A stretch of DNA of 64,000 nucleotides from Nicotiana tabacum (GCF_000715075.1 NC_134087.1:191611276-191675275); one strand, 5' to 3'. Numbered from the stretch's first letter, positions 10,881 to 23,569 are shown. Numbers and translations are program-made. The notes: generated by a model from the sequence alone, not told the origin.

Positions 10881-12145
10881 TAAAATAGATACATATATAT
10901 AATGCATGCTCGACTCATGGAATCACATTCTAAACCTTTCGGAGTGACGTAAGGTCGGTATCCTCTGTACACGTTATTAGGACTAACTCTTCACTATGAA
11001 CCTTATAAGAATCAGGAAGTACCAACAACATTGATAACATAGTACTAAGAGAATCAACATTAACATCAATCGTTCCAAAAGAGGGAAAACAATGTAAGTA
11101 CTGCTAGCTTCTAAGAGTAGAGTATCTTGGAAGATCGTTCATTACATTATATACAATCGGAGTCATGCAAAAGAAGGAAAGGGATAGCCTCTCATACCGT
11201 GTATATACTGCCCCAATCTCAAGCTATGCAATTGTCAAAACTCCTTAGTCTACAATAAGAGAAACGATACTATCGTTATCATTTATGCGTCATAACTATT
11301 ATGTATCGACCACAACCTATTTTACGATGAAACGGACAACACCTCCCCTATATATATGACCTCACACCATTCAAAAAAGCCACCAAACAGTCCAAACAAC
11401 ATCAATAATAAACATATTGAGCCTCCCAAAATAGTCCACACACAGCCTAATCACTCCATACATACGACGACCACCGTAGTCGTGTCAAACAACCTGGAAA
11501 TGTTACGAATAACTATCAGCCCATAACCCTACATATATATGGTGTTTATACACACCCTTACTCCTCCAAAACTCCACAAGATAGTAGTAAAATACGCAGC
11601 CCAACAACAACGCAAAACAGTCCATAAAACAATAACATTACTTCCAAGCCTTTCGATATATATTTCACAAGTTCTAGCTTCAATGGCTTAGCTGCAACTT
11701 GGATAATCTTAAATACATATAGAGTAAGAGGTTCCTTACCTTTATACAGAAATAACAACTCCAATTTGACCTTAAATTTCCATGAAATATCCCTCCAATG
11801 CTGCCACAACAACAAAAAACGAAACTAGCGATCAATTAGTGTTTTTCGGCACTAGAATCACTTTAGAAGGCTTGAAATCACCTAGGATTGATATTAAGAA
11901 CATGAGGGAGTATTTACAGAACATAAACCCTTTAAAAAAACCTCCCACACGAGCTGGAATGACACAAAAATGAGCAACAACAAGAACAAGAGACTTACTA
12001 GCGCCACGGAATTCCCGACACTTGATTTGTGTTGTTTGCCCTTTTTTGGGTCTTGAATCTTGAGAGAACCTTGAGAGGACGTTCCTAGGGTTCTAAGGTC
12101 TGAAAATAAAGAGAATAAATGACTTAAAACGGGTTGGAGGCATCC

Positions 12146-12151
12146 TATATA
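12146..12151 (-). promoter_or_regulatory. TATA-like box in 3' LTR of element C
   Basis: TATATA inside CCTATATAGG, which is nearly symmetrical. The copy in the 5' LTR is at 20075-20080 and would be the functional one. The position, about 550 bp into the LTR in element sense, fits a U3 promoter. No start site is demonstrated. Confidence 0.5.
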
Positions 12152-12699
12152 GGTCCAAATATCTTAAACCGCCTTAGTGGGCCCCATAGAGAGGTGCTTG
12201 GCGCAGTCTCGCGAAAACACGAATATCTCTCTACTCCGAGATCGTATCGATGAACGGTTTAATGCGTTGAAAACTAGACTCATAGATATTTAATTTGGTT
12301 GGTATATCACCCTGTAATTCCTTGTAAATTATGAGAAAAGATTAGAAACATTTGACCTAATGTTTAAGTAAAATTATGAACCTAAGTTGCGACAACTTTT
12401 GTCGACTTTTGTTTCATAACTCGTTTGAATTCAAGACTTATGATACGGATATTATATGATTAAAATACCTTAATAAATGACCTCTTTAGTGTATTAAGCA
12501 CCGCTAGATTACCTGAAAATACGAGTTACAACATCCTTGATTCGTTTAACTTCTAATACTGGTTAATCACCCTTATACACTCTTGTATCACTTAAGACCA
12601 ATAGGATTGACTTCTTATCATCTCAAAGATAATTCCTTCTTGGATTTATGTTAACTAATATATGACATGAACTAACACATGTGGATATGGGTTGTAACA

Positions 12700-12712
12700 C
12701 CCTCCCCCTTAG
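12700..12712 (-). other. Polypurine tract of element C
   Basis: On the minus strand AAGGGGGAGGGTG directly precedes the 3' LTR, the place and composition of a plus-strand primer. Just upstream is ATTCGAGGACGAATG, a stretch that elements A and C share here. Confidence 0.88.
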
Positions 12713-12939
12713 GAACATTCGTCCTCGAATGTAAGGGTTTATGGGGAGTTTAAATCATCGTGGATTCCAATGGAAATTTCCGATCAATTTTCCCCTATAA
12801 AATGGTCACTAGAAAAACTTGCAAGTAATTAAGCCCAACATATGGCTTCACAAGGCTACACAAAGCATTATGCGTATTTACATTATCTACATATCACCAT
12901 TTTGTATTAAGGAGGAGTATTCTCAAATTATTGCTTACC

Positions 12940-15900
12940 TCATAGAGCCGTTTCACCTTCCAATGTATCCTGTCTTCCACCAGCATCCTTGTTATCTTCA
13001 TTCTGGAATAAGTAAGGGTATTTAGACTTTATCTCCTCTTCTGCTTCCCATGTCATTTCTTCCATATTTTTGTTCCTCCACAATACTTTGACGGAAGCTA
13101 CATCTTTTGTTCTCAGCTTGCGGACTTGCCGATCTAATATCGCCACTGGCACTTCTTAATATGATAGGTCCTTTGTAACTTGTACATCTTTGATAGGGAC
13201 GACTCGAGAAGGGTCTCCAATACATTTTCTCAACATAGATACATGGAATACCGGGTGGACAAATTCCAATTCGGATGGCAATTCTAACTCATAAGCAACC
13301 TGTCCAATCCGTCGAAGAATTTTATACGGCCCGATATACCTTGGACTCAGCTTACCTTTCTTCCCAAAACGCATAATACCCTTCATTGGTGAGATCCTCA
13401 GGAAAACCCAATCACCAACCTCAAACTCTAGATCACGACGTCGGACATCAGAATAAGATTTTTGCCTGCTTTGTGCCGTCCTCAATCGCTCCTGTATCAC
13501 TTTCACCTTCTCAATAGCTTGGTGAATCAAATCTGGCCCATATAATTCTGTTTCACCGACTTCGAACCATCCAACTGGTGATCTACATCTCCTCCCGTAT
13601 AGTGCCTCGTATGGGGCCATTTTAATACTGGAATGGTAGCTATTGTTATAGGCGAATTCTATGAGTGGAAGATGATCATCCCAATTCCCCTTAAAATCTA
13701 GAACACATGCTCGTAGCATATCTTCCAGTGTCTGAATGGTACGTTCAACCTGTCCGTCAGTCTGCGGATGAAATGCAGTGCTGAGATTTACCTGTGTGCC
13801 TAAACCCTTCTGGAAAGACCTCTAAAAGTTAGCCGTAAATTGAGCTCCTCGGTCTGATATAATAGATATGGGCACACCATGAAGCCTAACAATCTCCTTG
13901 ATATACAACTTTGCATAATCTTCAGCCGTGTAAGTTGTCTTCACTGGCAGAAAATGGGCACATTTTGTAAGTCGATCAATTATCACCCAGATGGAGTCAA
14001 ACTTATGATAAGAGCGAGGTAATCTAATAATGAAGTCCATATTAATCACCTCCCACTTCCATGTCGGAATCTCTATATTTTGAAGCAATCCACCGGGTTT
14101 CTGATGTTCTATCTTTACTTGTTGACAATTGGGACACTGGGCTACAAATTCTGCAATAGACTTCTTCATATTATCCCACCAATACTGCTCCTTGACATCA
14201 TGATACATCTTTGTCGAGCCGGGATGGATGAAATATCGGGATTGATGAATCTCATTCATAATCTTCTCTCGCAACCCTGCCACATTAGGCACACACAATC
14301 GGCTCTGGTATCTCAGTGCCCCGTCTTTTCCGATCCCAAAAGCCATACTTTTACACTGTTGAATGCTTTCTCTTAATCGTACTAAGATAGGATCTTCATA
14401 TTGTCGTGCTTTTACCTCGGCTACCAAAGATGATTCTGATGTATTCTGTACAGTAACACCTCCGTCATCAGAGTCTAACAATCTGATTCTCATATTGGCT
14501 AGCTGATGAAGCTCTTTAATCAACCCCCATCTACCTGCCTCAATATGTACTAAGCTTCCCATTGATTTATCGCTGAGAGCGTCTGCCACAACATTGGCTT
14601 TACCGGGATGATACAATATCTCGACGTCGTAGTCTTTCAATAATTCAAGCCACCTACGCTGCCTCAAATTCAACTCTTTCTGCTTGAAGATGTATTGTAA
14701 ACTCTTGTGATTTGTGTAGATGTCAACATGGACGCCGTATAAGTAGTTCCGCCATATCTTCAAAGCATATATTACTGCAGCCAATTCCAAATCATGGGTT
14801 GGATAATTCTTTTCATGCTTCTTCAATTGTCTTGATGCATAAGCAATCACATTCCCACGCTACATCAATACGCACCCCAAACCTATACCTGAGGCATCAC
14901 AATATACCACATAACCTTCTGTTCCTTCAGGAAGAGTGAGCACTGGTGCAGATGTCAATCGATTCTTCAGCTCCTGAAAACTACGTTCACAAGTGTCAGA
15001 CCACTGGAATTTGGTAGCTTTTTGTGTTAACTTAGTCAATGGTGATGATATAGAGGAAAATCCTTCTACAACCCGCCTATAATATCCTGCTAGCCCTAGG
15101 AAGCTGCGGACTTCCGATGGTGTTGTAGGTCTCGGCCAATTTTTTACTGCATCGATCTTCTGAGTGTCGACACTAATACCCTCATCAGATATCACATGGC
15201 CAAGGAATGCTACTGAGTTCAGCCAGAATTCACATTTGGAGAGCTTAGCATATAACTTACGATCCTGAAGCATCTGTAATACTATCCGTAAGTGGCCCGC
15301 ATGTTCCGCCTCCGAACGAGAATACACTAGAATGTCATCAATGAATACAATCACGAACACATCAAGATAGGGACTGAATATAATATTCATGAGATCCATA
15401 AAAGCTGCTGGGGCATTTGTTAGCCCGAACGACATCACCAAGAACTCAAAGTGCCCATATCTTGTCCGGAAGGCCGTCTTTGGAATATCCTTTTTCCTAA
15501 CCCTCACCTGATGATACCCTAAACGTAAATCAATCTTGGAGAAATACTTGGCACCCTGGAGTTGGTCAAACAGGTCGTCAATTCTTGGAAGTGGATACTT
15601 GTTCTTTATAGTAGACTTATTCAACTGTCGATAGTCGATACACATCCGTAACGACCCGTCTTTCTTCCGCACGAATAGGACTGGTGCACCCCAAGGTGAA
15701 GTGCTAGGCCTAATAAAGCCCTTATCCAGCAAGTCCTTCAACTGCACCTTCAACTCTTGCAACTCTTCTGGGGCCATTCTGTATGGAGGAATAGAGATCG
15801 GTTGAGTGTTAGGCAAAACATCAATGCTAAACTCAATCTCCCTTTCAGGAGGAAGGCCTGGGAGTTCATCTGGGAAAACATCTGGGAATTCGTTAACCAC

Positions 15901-15963
15901 AGGGATTGATTGTAAAGTAGGCGGTTTCGCCTCCGCATCCCTAACGCGAACGAGATGATAAAT
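12940..15963 (-). pseudogene. Pol of element C: RT, RNase H, integrase, chromodomain
   Basis: One reading frame with four in-frame stops. RT (about 15900-15150) has [29 protein letters not shown] and FIDD (15336-15347). RNase H (to about 14570) has [19 protein letters not shown] and VVADALS. Integrase has an HHCC finger (H-QSRYFIH and CPNC near 14120-14250), the first core Asp in NMDFI and the second in SDRGAQF, then the GPY/F region (KLSPRYIGPY). A chromodomain-like tail follows (VKVLWRNKNMEEMTWEAEEE) ending in SKYPYLF. The chromodomain places it in the Tekay/Del chromoviruses. The stop at 14861 replaces CAG seen in A and B (VLMQ); that at 13820 replaces TGG seen in A (FW), consistent with C-to-T or G-to-A decay. 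Confidence 0.92.
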
Positions 15964-16713
15964 CTAACCTTTTGAGATCATTTTCCTTGCCTTAAGATAG
16001 GAAATAAACCTACCTTTCGGTGTAGCAATGTTCCCTTTCCATTCAATGACGGGTTCACCCGGAAATTGGAACCTAACCATCTTCGTACGACAGTCAACAC
16101 TTGCATAGCATGAGGTCAACCAGTCCATTCCCATTATCACATCAAAATCAACCATTTCTAACTCAAATAAATTTGCCGAGGTTTGACGACTACAAATCAT
16201 CACAGTGCAACCTCTATATACCCTTCTAGCAATCACAGAATCTCCTATCGGAGTAGATACCGCGAGGGGTTTACTTATCAATTCAGGTTCAATGCCAAAC
16301 TTATTAGCCACAAAGGGTGTAACATATGATAATGTAGATCCCGGATCAATCAGCGCATATACATCATAAGAAAACACAGATATAATACCTGTAACAACAT
16401 CCGGAGACGACTCGAGATCCTGTCGACCTACTAGAGCATAGGTTCGATTTTGAGCACCACTCGAACTCGGCACTGCACCTCTACCCCTACCACGACCTGT
16501 TGACTGCTGAAAACCCCGTGCTGGAGGTCGAAATGATGAGGAAGAACCAGACACAGATCCATTCGGCTGAGCCATACCATCACCTCCTCTATTAGGACAA
16601 TCCCGCATCATATGGCCAGGCTGCCCGCACGAATAGCATGCATCAGAACCTCGACGACACAGTCCAAAGTGGGCCTTGCCGCACTGATCACAATGTGGTG
16701 TTGGGGGTCTCAT
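15964..16713 (-). pseudogene. Zinc knuckle and protease region of element C
   Basis: An open stretch between two in-frame stops. It starts with two knuckle-like segments, CDQCGKAHFGLC and the canonical CYSCGQPGHMMRDC (C-X2-C-X4-H-X4-C), then a Ser/Gly/Arg linker (GRGRGRG). The aspartic protease follows: ALIDPGSTLSYV as active-site loop and DVIMGMDWL near its end. DPGST also appears in A, so it is family-typical here rather than a mutation. The protease would process the Gag-Pol polyprotein inside the particle. TAG at 15964-15966 now separates it from RT. Confidence 0.88.
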
Positions 16714-17764
16714 CTAACTAGTATCCCTGTGATGTTGCGAGCCAGATGCCCGCGAACTCTGACCTGGACCAGAATAGGATCGATCATATCGAGGCCTCTG
16801 AAACTGTGGAGGAGCACTAGCTACAGGTGGCGCCGAACTCCTCGAAAACTGTGGCCTGATGCGGACTCTGAAGTCATTAGAATACCCTGCAAATCTCGCC
16901 CTCTTATGCTGGCCCCTATCCTGCTCCCTAACTGCCCTCTGCTGGAGCTTACAATCCTCTAAAGTCTGGGCATAAGCTTGAATACGGGAAATATCCATGC
17001 CCTCCACCAAGGAGGCTGTCGTACACTCATTTATCAGATATGGTCCCAACCCATTCACGGACATATGCACCCTATCACTCATCTCGGCCACCATATGGGG
17101 AGCTTACCTTGCCAAAGAATCAAACTGCATACTGTACTCTCGCACAATCATATTACATTGTCTAAGGTTCAAGAACTTATCAGCTCTAGCTCGTCGTATC
17201 TCAACTGGCAAGTAGTGACGAAGAAAGTCCTTAGAAAATTCCTTCCACACAGCTGGAGGAGGGTTCGGACCCCTGGATCTCTCCCAACTATCATACCAGA
17301 GAACTGCTAAATCCCGTAGCTGATAAGAAGCCAACTCTACTGCCTCTGTATCACTAACATGCATAACCCGAAGTGTACGATGAACCTGGTCAATAAAAGT
17401 CTATGGGTCCTCCTTGGGGTCTGATCCGGTAAACACTGGAGGGTCTAAATTAATAAAATCACGAAATCTTGTACTAACTGGTTTCTCAGCAGCACCTGTA
17501 TTCTGCCTCTGAGCCTGAGCAGCTACCAAGCTAGTCAATAACTATAAAGCACTCCGCATATCCTGGTCTGGAGTGCCAGACGGAGGAACTGGAGGTGCTG
17601 GGTGCCTTCTAATATCCTCTGGAGGAGATGGAGTAGATGAGGTATGAGAGGGCATCTCTTTGAGACTCACTTTGTCCTGCTCTAACTTGGGGCACCTGAC
17701 TGGTACCCTCTCCCGCTGCTGTATCAAGCCGTCTACTAATCGTTTGCTTCCTAGTCGAAGGCAT
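16714..17764 (-). pseudogene. Gag of element C
   Basis: ATG at 17764 (MPSTRKQTISRR) begins the likely Gag, about 190 nt after the primer site. The frame shifts by one somewhere near 17655-17690, after which the main frame continues with a Pro-rich stretch, DPPVFTGSDPKEDP and the Gag core (ELASYQLRDLAVLWYDSWER, VWKEFSKDFLRHYLP, VREYSMQFDSLAR). In-frame stops lie near 17540, 17400 (TAG after DPKEDP), 17104 (TAA after LAR) and 16714. Gag forms the virus-like particle that packages the element RNA. Confidence 0.82.
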
Positions 17765-17953
17765 CACTGGAAAAAAACAAGGTGAATATTAGAGACGAAC
17801 ACTTACGACTCAACTCTACGCACGGTCTAGATTCAGGAAGAAGGTAACAACCCTAGATGTCATGTAGCCTTCTGATTATAAATGTGGCGCGCTACACATC
17901 CATAATCAAGACTCTACTATACACAGCTCATAGACAACCCCTAGGACAGACTT

Positions 17954-17965
17954 GCTCTGATACCA
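17954..17965 (-). other. Primer binding site, element C (tRNA-iMet type)
   Basis: Minus-strand TGGTATCAGAGC, four bases inside the 5' LTR edge at 17970. It fixes the orientation of C as minus. Confidence 0.92.
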
Positions 17966-17969
17966 AGTT

Positions 17970-20628
17970 TGTCACAACCCAAACTGGAGGGCCATGACTA
18001 GCACCCGACCACACTTGCCGAGCACCAACGTACATTTCATCTAACCTTCAATATTATCTTTTAGGGCTGACGAGATCAATATAAATGGTAGACCTGGATC
18101 ATGGACAACCAGCAATAAAATATGACGGCATGAACATACAAAGCAGGGGATGACTAGACAATCAAGAAACTACATATAAGGTATGAGCTACCACGCTACT
18201 ATGAAAGACTATACAACAAAAACTAGCCGACAAGGCATACCAAACTATACATGAGTCGACACCTGTCTATGAGCCTCTAAAGGAACGTAAGTGCTGCAAC
18301 ATAGCCGGAACAGGGCCCCGGCATACACATAATGTCTATAACAAAAATGCATACCAAGACCAAGGCAATTCCGGAGAAGGGATCTCGTCAATCACCGCTG
18401 AACTGGACAGTCTACTGTGGTGGGGGAGCTGCACCTACCTGTCTATCAGGACCTGCATCACGACATGCAGCGTCCACAAATAAAAGGACGTCAGTACGAA
18501 TAAAGTACTGAGTATGTAAGGCAAGGAACCATAAATACGATCAGTAATGTAAGCAAGGATAAAGAATATACAACCTGTAACATCTTAGTACCTCTGAGGG
18601 CTACTTACATGAAATGCATGATACATATGTATAAATACATAAACCTTTAAAGCATTCGCCTCTATGGGCATCATCATCATCATATCGTACCCGGCCATAA
18701 TAGGCTCGGTAGAATCGTACCCGGCCACGTGGAGCTCGGTAAAACCCAACTGATCAGTGGTTGCACAATAGGTGCCGTACCCGGCCAACTATAGCGTGGC
18801 TCGGTAGAGTAAAATAGATACATATATATAATGCATGCTCGACTCATGGAATCACATTCTAAACCTTTCGGAGTGGCGTAAGGTCGGTATCCTCTGTACA
18901 CGTTATTAGGACTAACTCTTCACTATGAACCTTATAAGATTCAGGAAGTACCAACAACATTGATAACATAAGACTAAGAGAAGCAACATTAACATCAATC
19001 GTTCCATAAGAGGGAAAACAATGTAAGTACTGCTAGCTTCTAAGAGTAGAGTATCTTGGAAGCTCGTTCATTACATTATGTACAATCGGAGTTGTGCAAA
19101 AGAAGGAAAGGGATAGCCTCACATACCTTGTATATACTGCCCCAATCTCAAGCTATGCAATTGTCAAAACTCCTTAGTCTACAATAAGAGAAACGATACT
19201 ATCGTTATCATTTAAGCGTCATAACTATTATGTATCGACCACAACCTATTTTACGATGAAACGGACATCACCTCCCCTATATATATGACCTCACACCATT
19301 CAAAACAGCCACCAAACAGCCCAAAAAACATCAATAATAAACATATTGAGCCTCCCAAAATAGTCCACACACAGCCTAATCACTCCATACATACGACGAC
19401 CACCGTAGTCGTGTCAAACAACCTGGAAATGTTACGAATAATATCAGCCCATAACCCTACATATATATGGTGTTTATACACACCCTTACTCCTCCAAAAC
19501 TCCACAAGATAGTAGTAAAATACGCAGCCCAACAACAACGCAAAACAGTCCATAAAACAATAACATTACTTCCAAGCCTTTCGATATATATTTCACAAGT
19601 TCTAGCTTCAATGGCTTAGCTGCAACTTGGATAATCTTAAATACATATAGAGTAAGAGGTTCCTTACCTTTATACAGAAAGAAAAACTACAATTTGACCT
19701 TAAATTTCCATGAAATATCCCTCCAATGCTGCCACAACAACAAAAAAACGAAACTAGCGATCAATTAGTGTTTTTCGGCACTAGAATCACTTTAGAAGGC
19801 TTGAAATCACCTAGGATTGATATTAAGAACATGAGGGAGTATTTACAGAACATAAACCCTTTAAAAAAACCTCCCACACGAGCTGGAACGACACAAAAAT
19901 GAGCAACAACAAGAACAAGTGACTTACTAGCGCCACGGAATTCCCGACACTTGATTTGTGTTGTTTGCCCTTTTTTGGGTCTTGAATCTTGAGAGAACCT
20001 TGAGAGGATGTTCCTAGGGTTCTAAGGTCTGAAAATAGTGAGAAGAAATGACTTAAAACGGGTTGGAGGCATCCTATATAGGTCCAAATATCTTAAACCG
20101 CCTTAGTGGGCCCCATAGAGAGGTGCTTGGCACAGTCTCGCGAAAACACGAATATCTCTCTACTCCGAGATCGTATCGATGAACGGTTTAATGCGTTGAA
20201 AACTAGACTCATAGATATTTAATTTGGTTGGTATATCACCCTGTAATTCCTTGTAAATTATGAGAAAAGATTAGAAACATTTGACCTAATGTTTAAGTAA
20301 AATTATGAACCTAAGTTGCGACAACTTTTGTCGACTTTTGTTTCATAACTCGTTTGACTTCAAGACTTATGATACGGATATTATATGATTAAAATACCTT
20401 AATAAATGACCTCTTGAGTGTATTAAGCACCGCTAGATTACCTGAAAATACGAGTTACAACATCCTTGATTCGTTTAACTTCTAATATTGGTTAATCACC
20501 CTTATACACTCTTGTATCACTTAAGACCAATAGGATTGACTTCTTATCATCTCAAAGATAATTCCTTCTTGGATTTATGTTAACTAATATATGGCATGAA
20601 CTAACACATGTGGATATGGGTTGTAAAA
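17970..20628 (-). repeat. 5' LTR of element C
   Basis: 2,659 bp, partner of 10040-12699. The outer end reads ...GTAAAA on the plus strand where the other LTR has ...GTAACA, one substitution in the terminal dinucleotide. It is followed by the duplication GCGGA (20629-20633). The TATA-like box is at 20075-20080. Confidence 0.93.
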
Positions 20629-20633
20629 GCGGA
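20629..20633. other. Target-site duplication of element C, right copy
   Basis: GCGGA, identical to 10035-10039. The integrase of A resumes immediately. Confidence 0.93.
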
Positions 20634-21421
20634 CTATTCAGATATTGGAGGATATGCTCCGAGCTTGTGTTATTAACTTTGGAGGTTCGTTGGATCAGTT
20701 TTTTCCTTTAGCAGAGTTTGTGTACAACAACAGCTACCAGTCAAGTATCCAGATGGCTTCTTATGAGGCTTTATATGGTAGGCGGTGTCGATCTCCGGTT
20801 GGATGGTTTGAGCCGGGAGAGGCTCGGTTGTTGGGTACGGATCTGGTTCAGGAGGCCTTGGACAAGGTCAGGATCATTCAAGATAGGATTCGTACAGCTC
20901 AGTCCAGGCAAAAGAGCTATGCAGATTGTAAGGTTCGAGATGTGACTTTTATGGTTGGTGAACGGGTATTTCTCCGAGTGTCGCCTATGAAGGGCGTGAT
21001 GAGATTTGGGAAGAAGAGCAAGCTTAGCCCTAGGTTCCTTGGTCCGTTTGAGATTTTTGATTGAGTGGGGGAGGTGGCTTATAGACTTGCATTGCCGCCG
21101 AGCTTATCAACCGTGCATCCAGTTTTTCATGTGTCCATGCTCCGGAAATATCACGGCGATCCATCCCACGTGTTAGATTTCAGCACTGTCCAATTTGACA
21201 AGGACTTGTCCTATGAGGAAGAGCCAGTAGCTATTCTAGACCGGCAGGTTCGTCAGTTGAGATCCAAGAGTTTTCCTTCTGTTTGTGTTCAGTAGAGAGG
21301 TTAGCCTCTTGAGGCATCGACTCGGGAGTCCGAGTCTGATATGTGTATCCGTTATTGTCATCTATTCCCCAACTCAGGTACTTCCTTCTTCTATCCATTC
21401 GAGGACGAACAGTTGTTTTAG
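20634..21421 (+). pseudogene. Element A pol, continuation: integrase C-terminus and chromodomain remnant
   Basis: Continues the integrase interrupted at 10039: TIQILEDMLRACVI, NSYQSSIQMASYEALYGRRC, VFLRVSPMKGVMRFGKKSK, then HPVFHVSMLRKYHGDP and VAILDRQVRQLRSK. The last part, up to the TAG at 21419-21421, retains a chromodomain-like outline (ESESDM...RYCHLF), matching the better-kept tail of element C. In-frame stops are at 21062, 21293 and 21305. The frame up to the final TAG is the same one, so that TAG is the natural end. Confidence 0.88.
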
Positions 21422-21431
21422 AGGTGGAGAA
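21420..21431 (+). other. Polypurine tract of element A
   Basis: AGAGGTGGAGAA (plus a T/G edge) directly before the LTR start TGTGACG at 21432. It overlaps the final stop of pol. Confidence 0.8.
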
Positions 21432-22157
21432 TGTGACGAACTAAAGGGTCATCGCCTATTTTCTTATCCATTCTATGCTTTCGAGGCCTTGAAAACCTCA
21501 TTTAGAGTCTCCTCGATTTGTGCGCGTAGTCCGGGCGCGTAGCTAGAAAGCTTAAATATGAAATTCTGTGAAAATGCTAAGTTTTGAGTTTAAAATGAAT
21601 AAATTTAACTTCGGTCAACCTTTTGGGTAAACGGACCTGGACCTGTGATTTGACGGTCCTAGAGGGTCCGTAGGAAAATATGGGACTCGGGCGTATGCCC
21701 GGAATAAAACTTCGAGGTCCCGAGACCGAGAAGTGAAATTTTTAAAGGAAATTATTTTTCCGAATATGTTAAGGAGAATTAAAATGAAATTTGATTACAA
21801 CGAGTTGGTATCGGACCCATATTTTGGTTCTGGCACCCGGTACAGGTCTTATATATGATTTAAGATGTTTATGTAAAGTTTAGTTAAAATCGGACGTCGT
21901 TTGACGTGATTCGGACTTGAAATCTTAAATTTGAACTTGATGAAGTTTCTGGAAAAACTCTTGATTTTGAGGTTTAATTCATTGTTTTTGAGGTTAGTTT
22001 GGCGATTTGATCGCATGGATAAGTTTGTATGATGTTGTTGAGTTAGTACGTGTGTTTGGTTAGGAGCCCCGAGGGCTCCGGAGTGTTTCGGAGGTGTTTC
22101 AGAATGGTTTTTGGCCTTAGAAGTGTTGCAGATTTTCTGATGTTAGGCACAGGGAAA

Positions 22158-22485
22158 TTGTTCTTCGCGTTCGCGTGGACTCACTCGCGAACGCGTAAGG
22201 GAAAATTCCAAGAGTTCATTTTCTTCTTCATGAACGCGTAGTTGGTGACGCGAACGCGAAGCTGAGGGGGGTAGACCCTTCGTGAACGCGTCCCTTCACT
22301 TGCGAATGCATAGGGTACGGGGGAAGGGCCACCGAATTTGTTCAACGCGAACGCGGCTCATGGCATGCGAACGCGAGGCTCGAGGAGATTACTCTCCGCG
22401 AACGCGAGCCCCTGTGTCATGAACGCGAAGGTCTTTAGACCTGGACCATTGCGAACACGAGATGCCCATCGCGAACGCGAAGAGC
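22158..22485. repeat. CpG-rich GCGAACGCGA repeat block, LTR of A
   Basis: About a dozen copies of GCGAACGCGA and close variants, in both orientations, spaced roughly 20-35 bp apart. The equivalent block in B is at about 26985-27315. The 5' LTR of A has lost it by deletion. Confidence 0.8.
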
Positions 22486-22891
22486 AATTTTGCCCAGTTA
22501 TTTTAAAACCCCAAAACAGAACCATTACGGGATTTTCACAAAACTTCAGAAACTCCTTCTTCTCCAAAGTTCTAGGGCAACTTTTGAAGCATTCCTTCAC
22601 CATAAACTCTTGGGTTAGTAATCTTTAACTTATTTCCTTCCATTTTCATCAACATCTATTGAATTTCTAGACCTAAAACATGTAATTAAGGGTAGAAATT
22701 AGGGAATTGGGTAGAGTTAGGGCTTTTTGATTTTTCTTCATTTAGACCTCGTTTTGGGGTTGAATTTGAAAACAAATTATATATTCGGGCTCGTGAGTGA
22801 ATGAGTGATTTGATTTTGGTCCGAACTTTGTGTTTTGACCAAGCGGGCCCGGGGTCGATTTTTGGGATTTTGGAAAGAATGTTTGGAAAGC

Positions 22892-22899
22892 TATAAATA
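22892..22899 (+). promoter_or_regulatory. TATA box in 3' LTR of element A
   Basis: TATAAATA in the context AAAGCTATAAATAGGC, a good plant TATA box, followed by GGCATTGGG. In B the same place (27719-27726) reads TATAATTA, which is weaker. The promoter would be used from the 5' LTR, where A has lost it. Confidence 0.6.
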
Positions 22900-23569
22900 G
22901 GCATTGGGTTCGCATTGTTTAGCATTTATTGATGTATTGAAGTCATTATTTTATAGATACAATCGATTTGGAGCCCAATTCGAGAGGAAAAGCGGTAATT
23001 GAGGATTGATTTGGCCGTAAAAGTTTGAGGTAAGTGTTTGGTCTAACCTTAGCTTTAGGGACTAGGAGTTGAGTCTTATTTGCTACGTGCTAATTGTCGA
23101 GTACGACGTATAGGCATGGTGACGAGTATCTATACGTTGGTGTCTAGTATGACCGTGAGTCATTATATTGCGGATATTCTGACTTTTGTTGTATCTTTCA
23201 TGCCTTAATGATGATTTCTATATGTTGTAAAAAGCATGTGAAAAAAATTGTGATCTTTGAACTTCGAGGAGCATTGGCTCGAGTTATAATACAAATTGTG
23301 AAAGTATATGAGATAATTGAACCCCTTTGGAGCATTGACTCAAGTGGTAAAGAGAGTTATAAAGTAAGAAGTGAAAGAAAGAGAAAGAGTTATTGAATTG
23401 TTCCCTTGCCGGGATGTTTGTTGCTTTGTTGATTATCTCCCTTGCTGGGATGTTGAGATTTATTGATATTGTTCCCTTGCCTGGATTTAGTTGTTTAATT
23501 GTAGTCCCTTGCCGGGATTTCTACCATTATTTGTCTACTCTCTTGCCCCTTTATTTGTGTTTGTTGTTT

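Larger units (their letters stand above)
10040..12699 (-). repeat. 3' LTR of element C
   Basis: 2,660 bp, nearly identical to 17970-20628. On the minus strand it begins TGTTACAACCC and ends GGGTCGTGACA, giving the expected TG...CA. It contains a three-copy degenerate repeat at 10756-10880 (TCGTACCCGGCCA...GGCTCGGTA) and a CCTATATAGG TATA-like box at 12144-12153, about 550 bp from the LTR start in element sense. Confidence 0.93.
10040..20628 (-). mobile_element. Chromovirus C (Ty3/Gypsy, Tekay/Del type), complete, nested in element A
   Basis: Complete minus-strand element of 10,589 bp: 5' LTR 17970-20628, primer site 17954-17965, gag, protease, RT, RNase H, integrase, chromodomain, polypurine tract 12700-12712, 3' LTR 10040-12699, flanked by the duplication GCGGA. 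The gag-pol frame is a single polyprotein frame from about 17400 to 12940 but carries in-frame stops at about 17105, 16715, 15965, 14861, 13820 and 13157, plus a frameshift near the gag N-terminus. The two LTRs differ by roughly 35 substitutions in their first 1.4 kb by eye and fewer later, so insertion is fairly recent but not new. Confidence 0.95.

Noticed and set aside
13022..13225. Second minus-strand frame over the C chromodomain
   Set aside because: Shadow of the chromodomain frame, which carries the conserved motifs.
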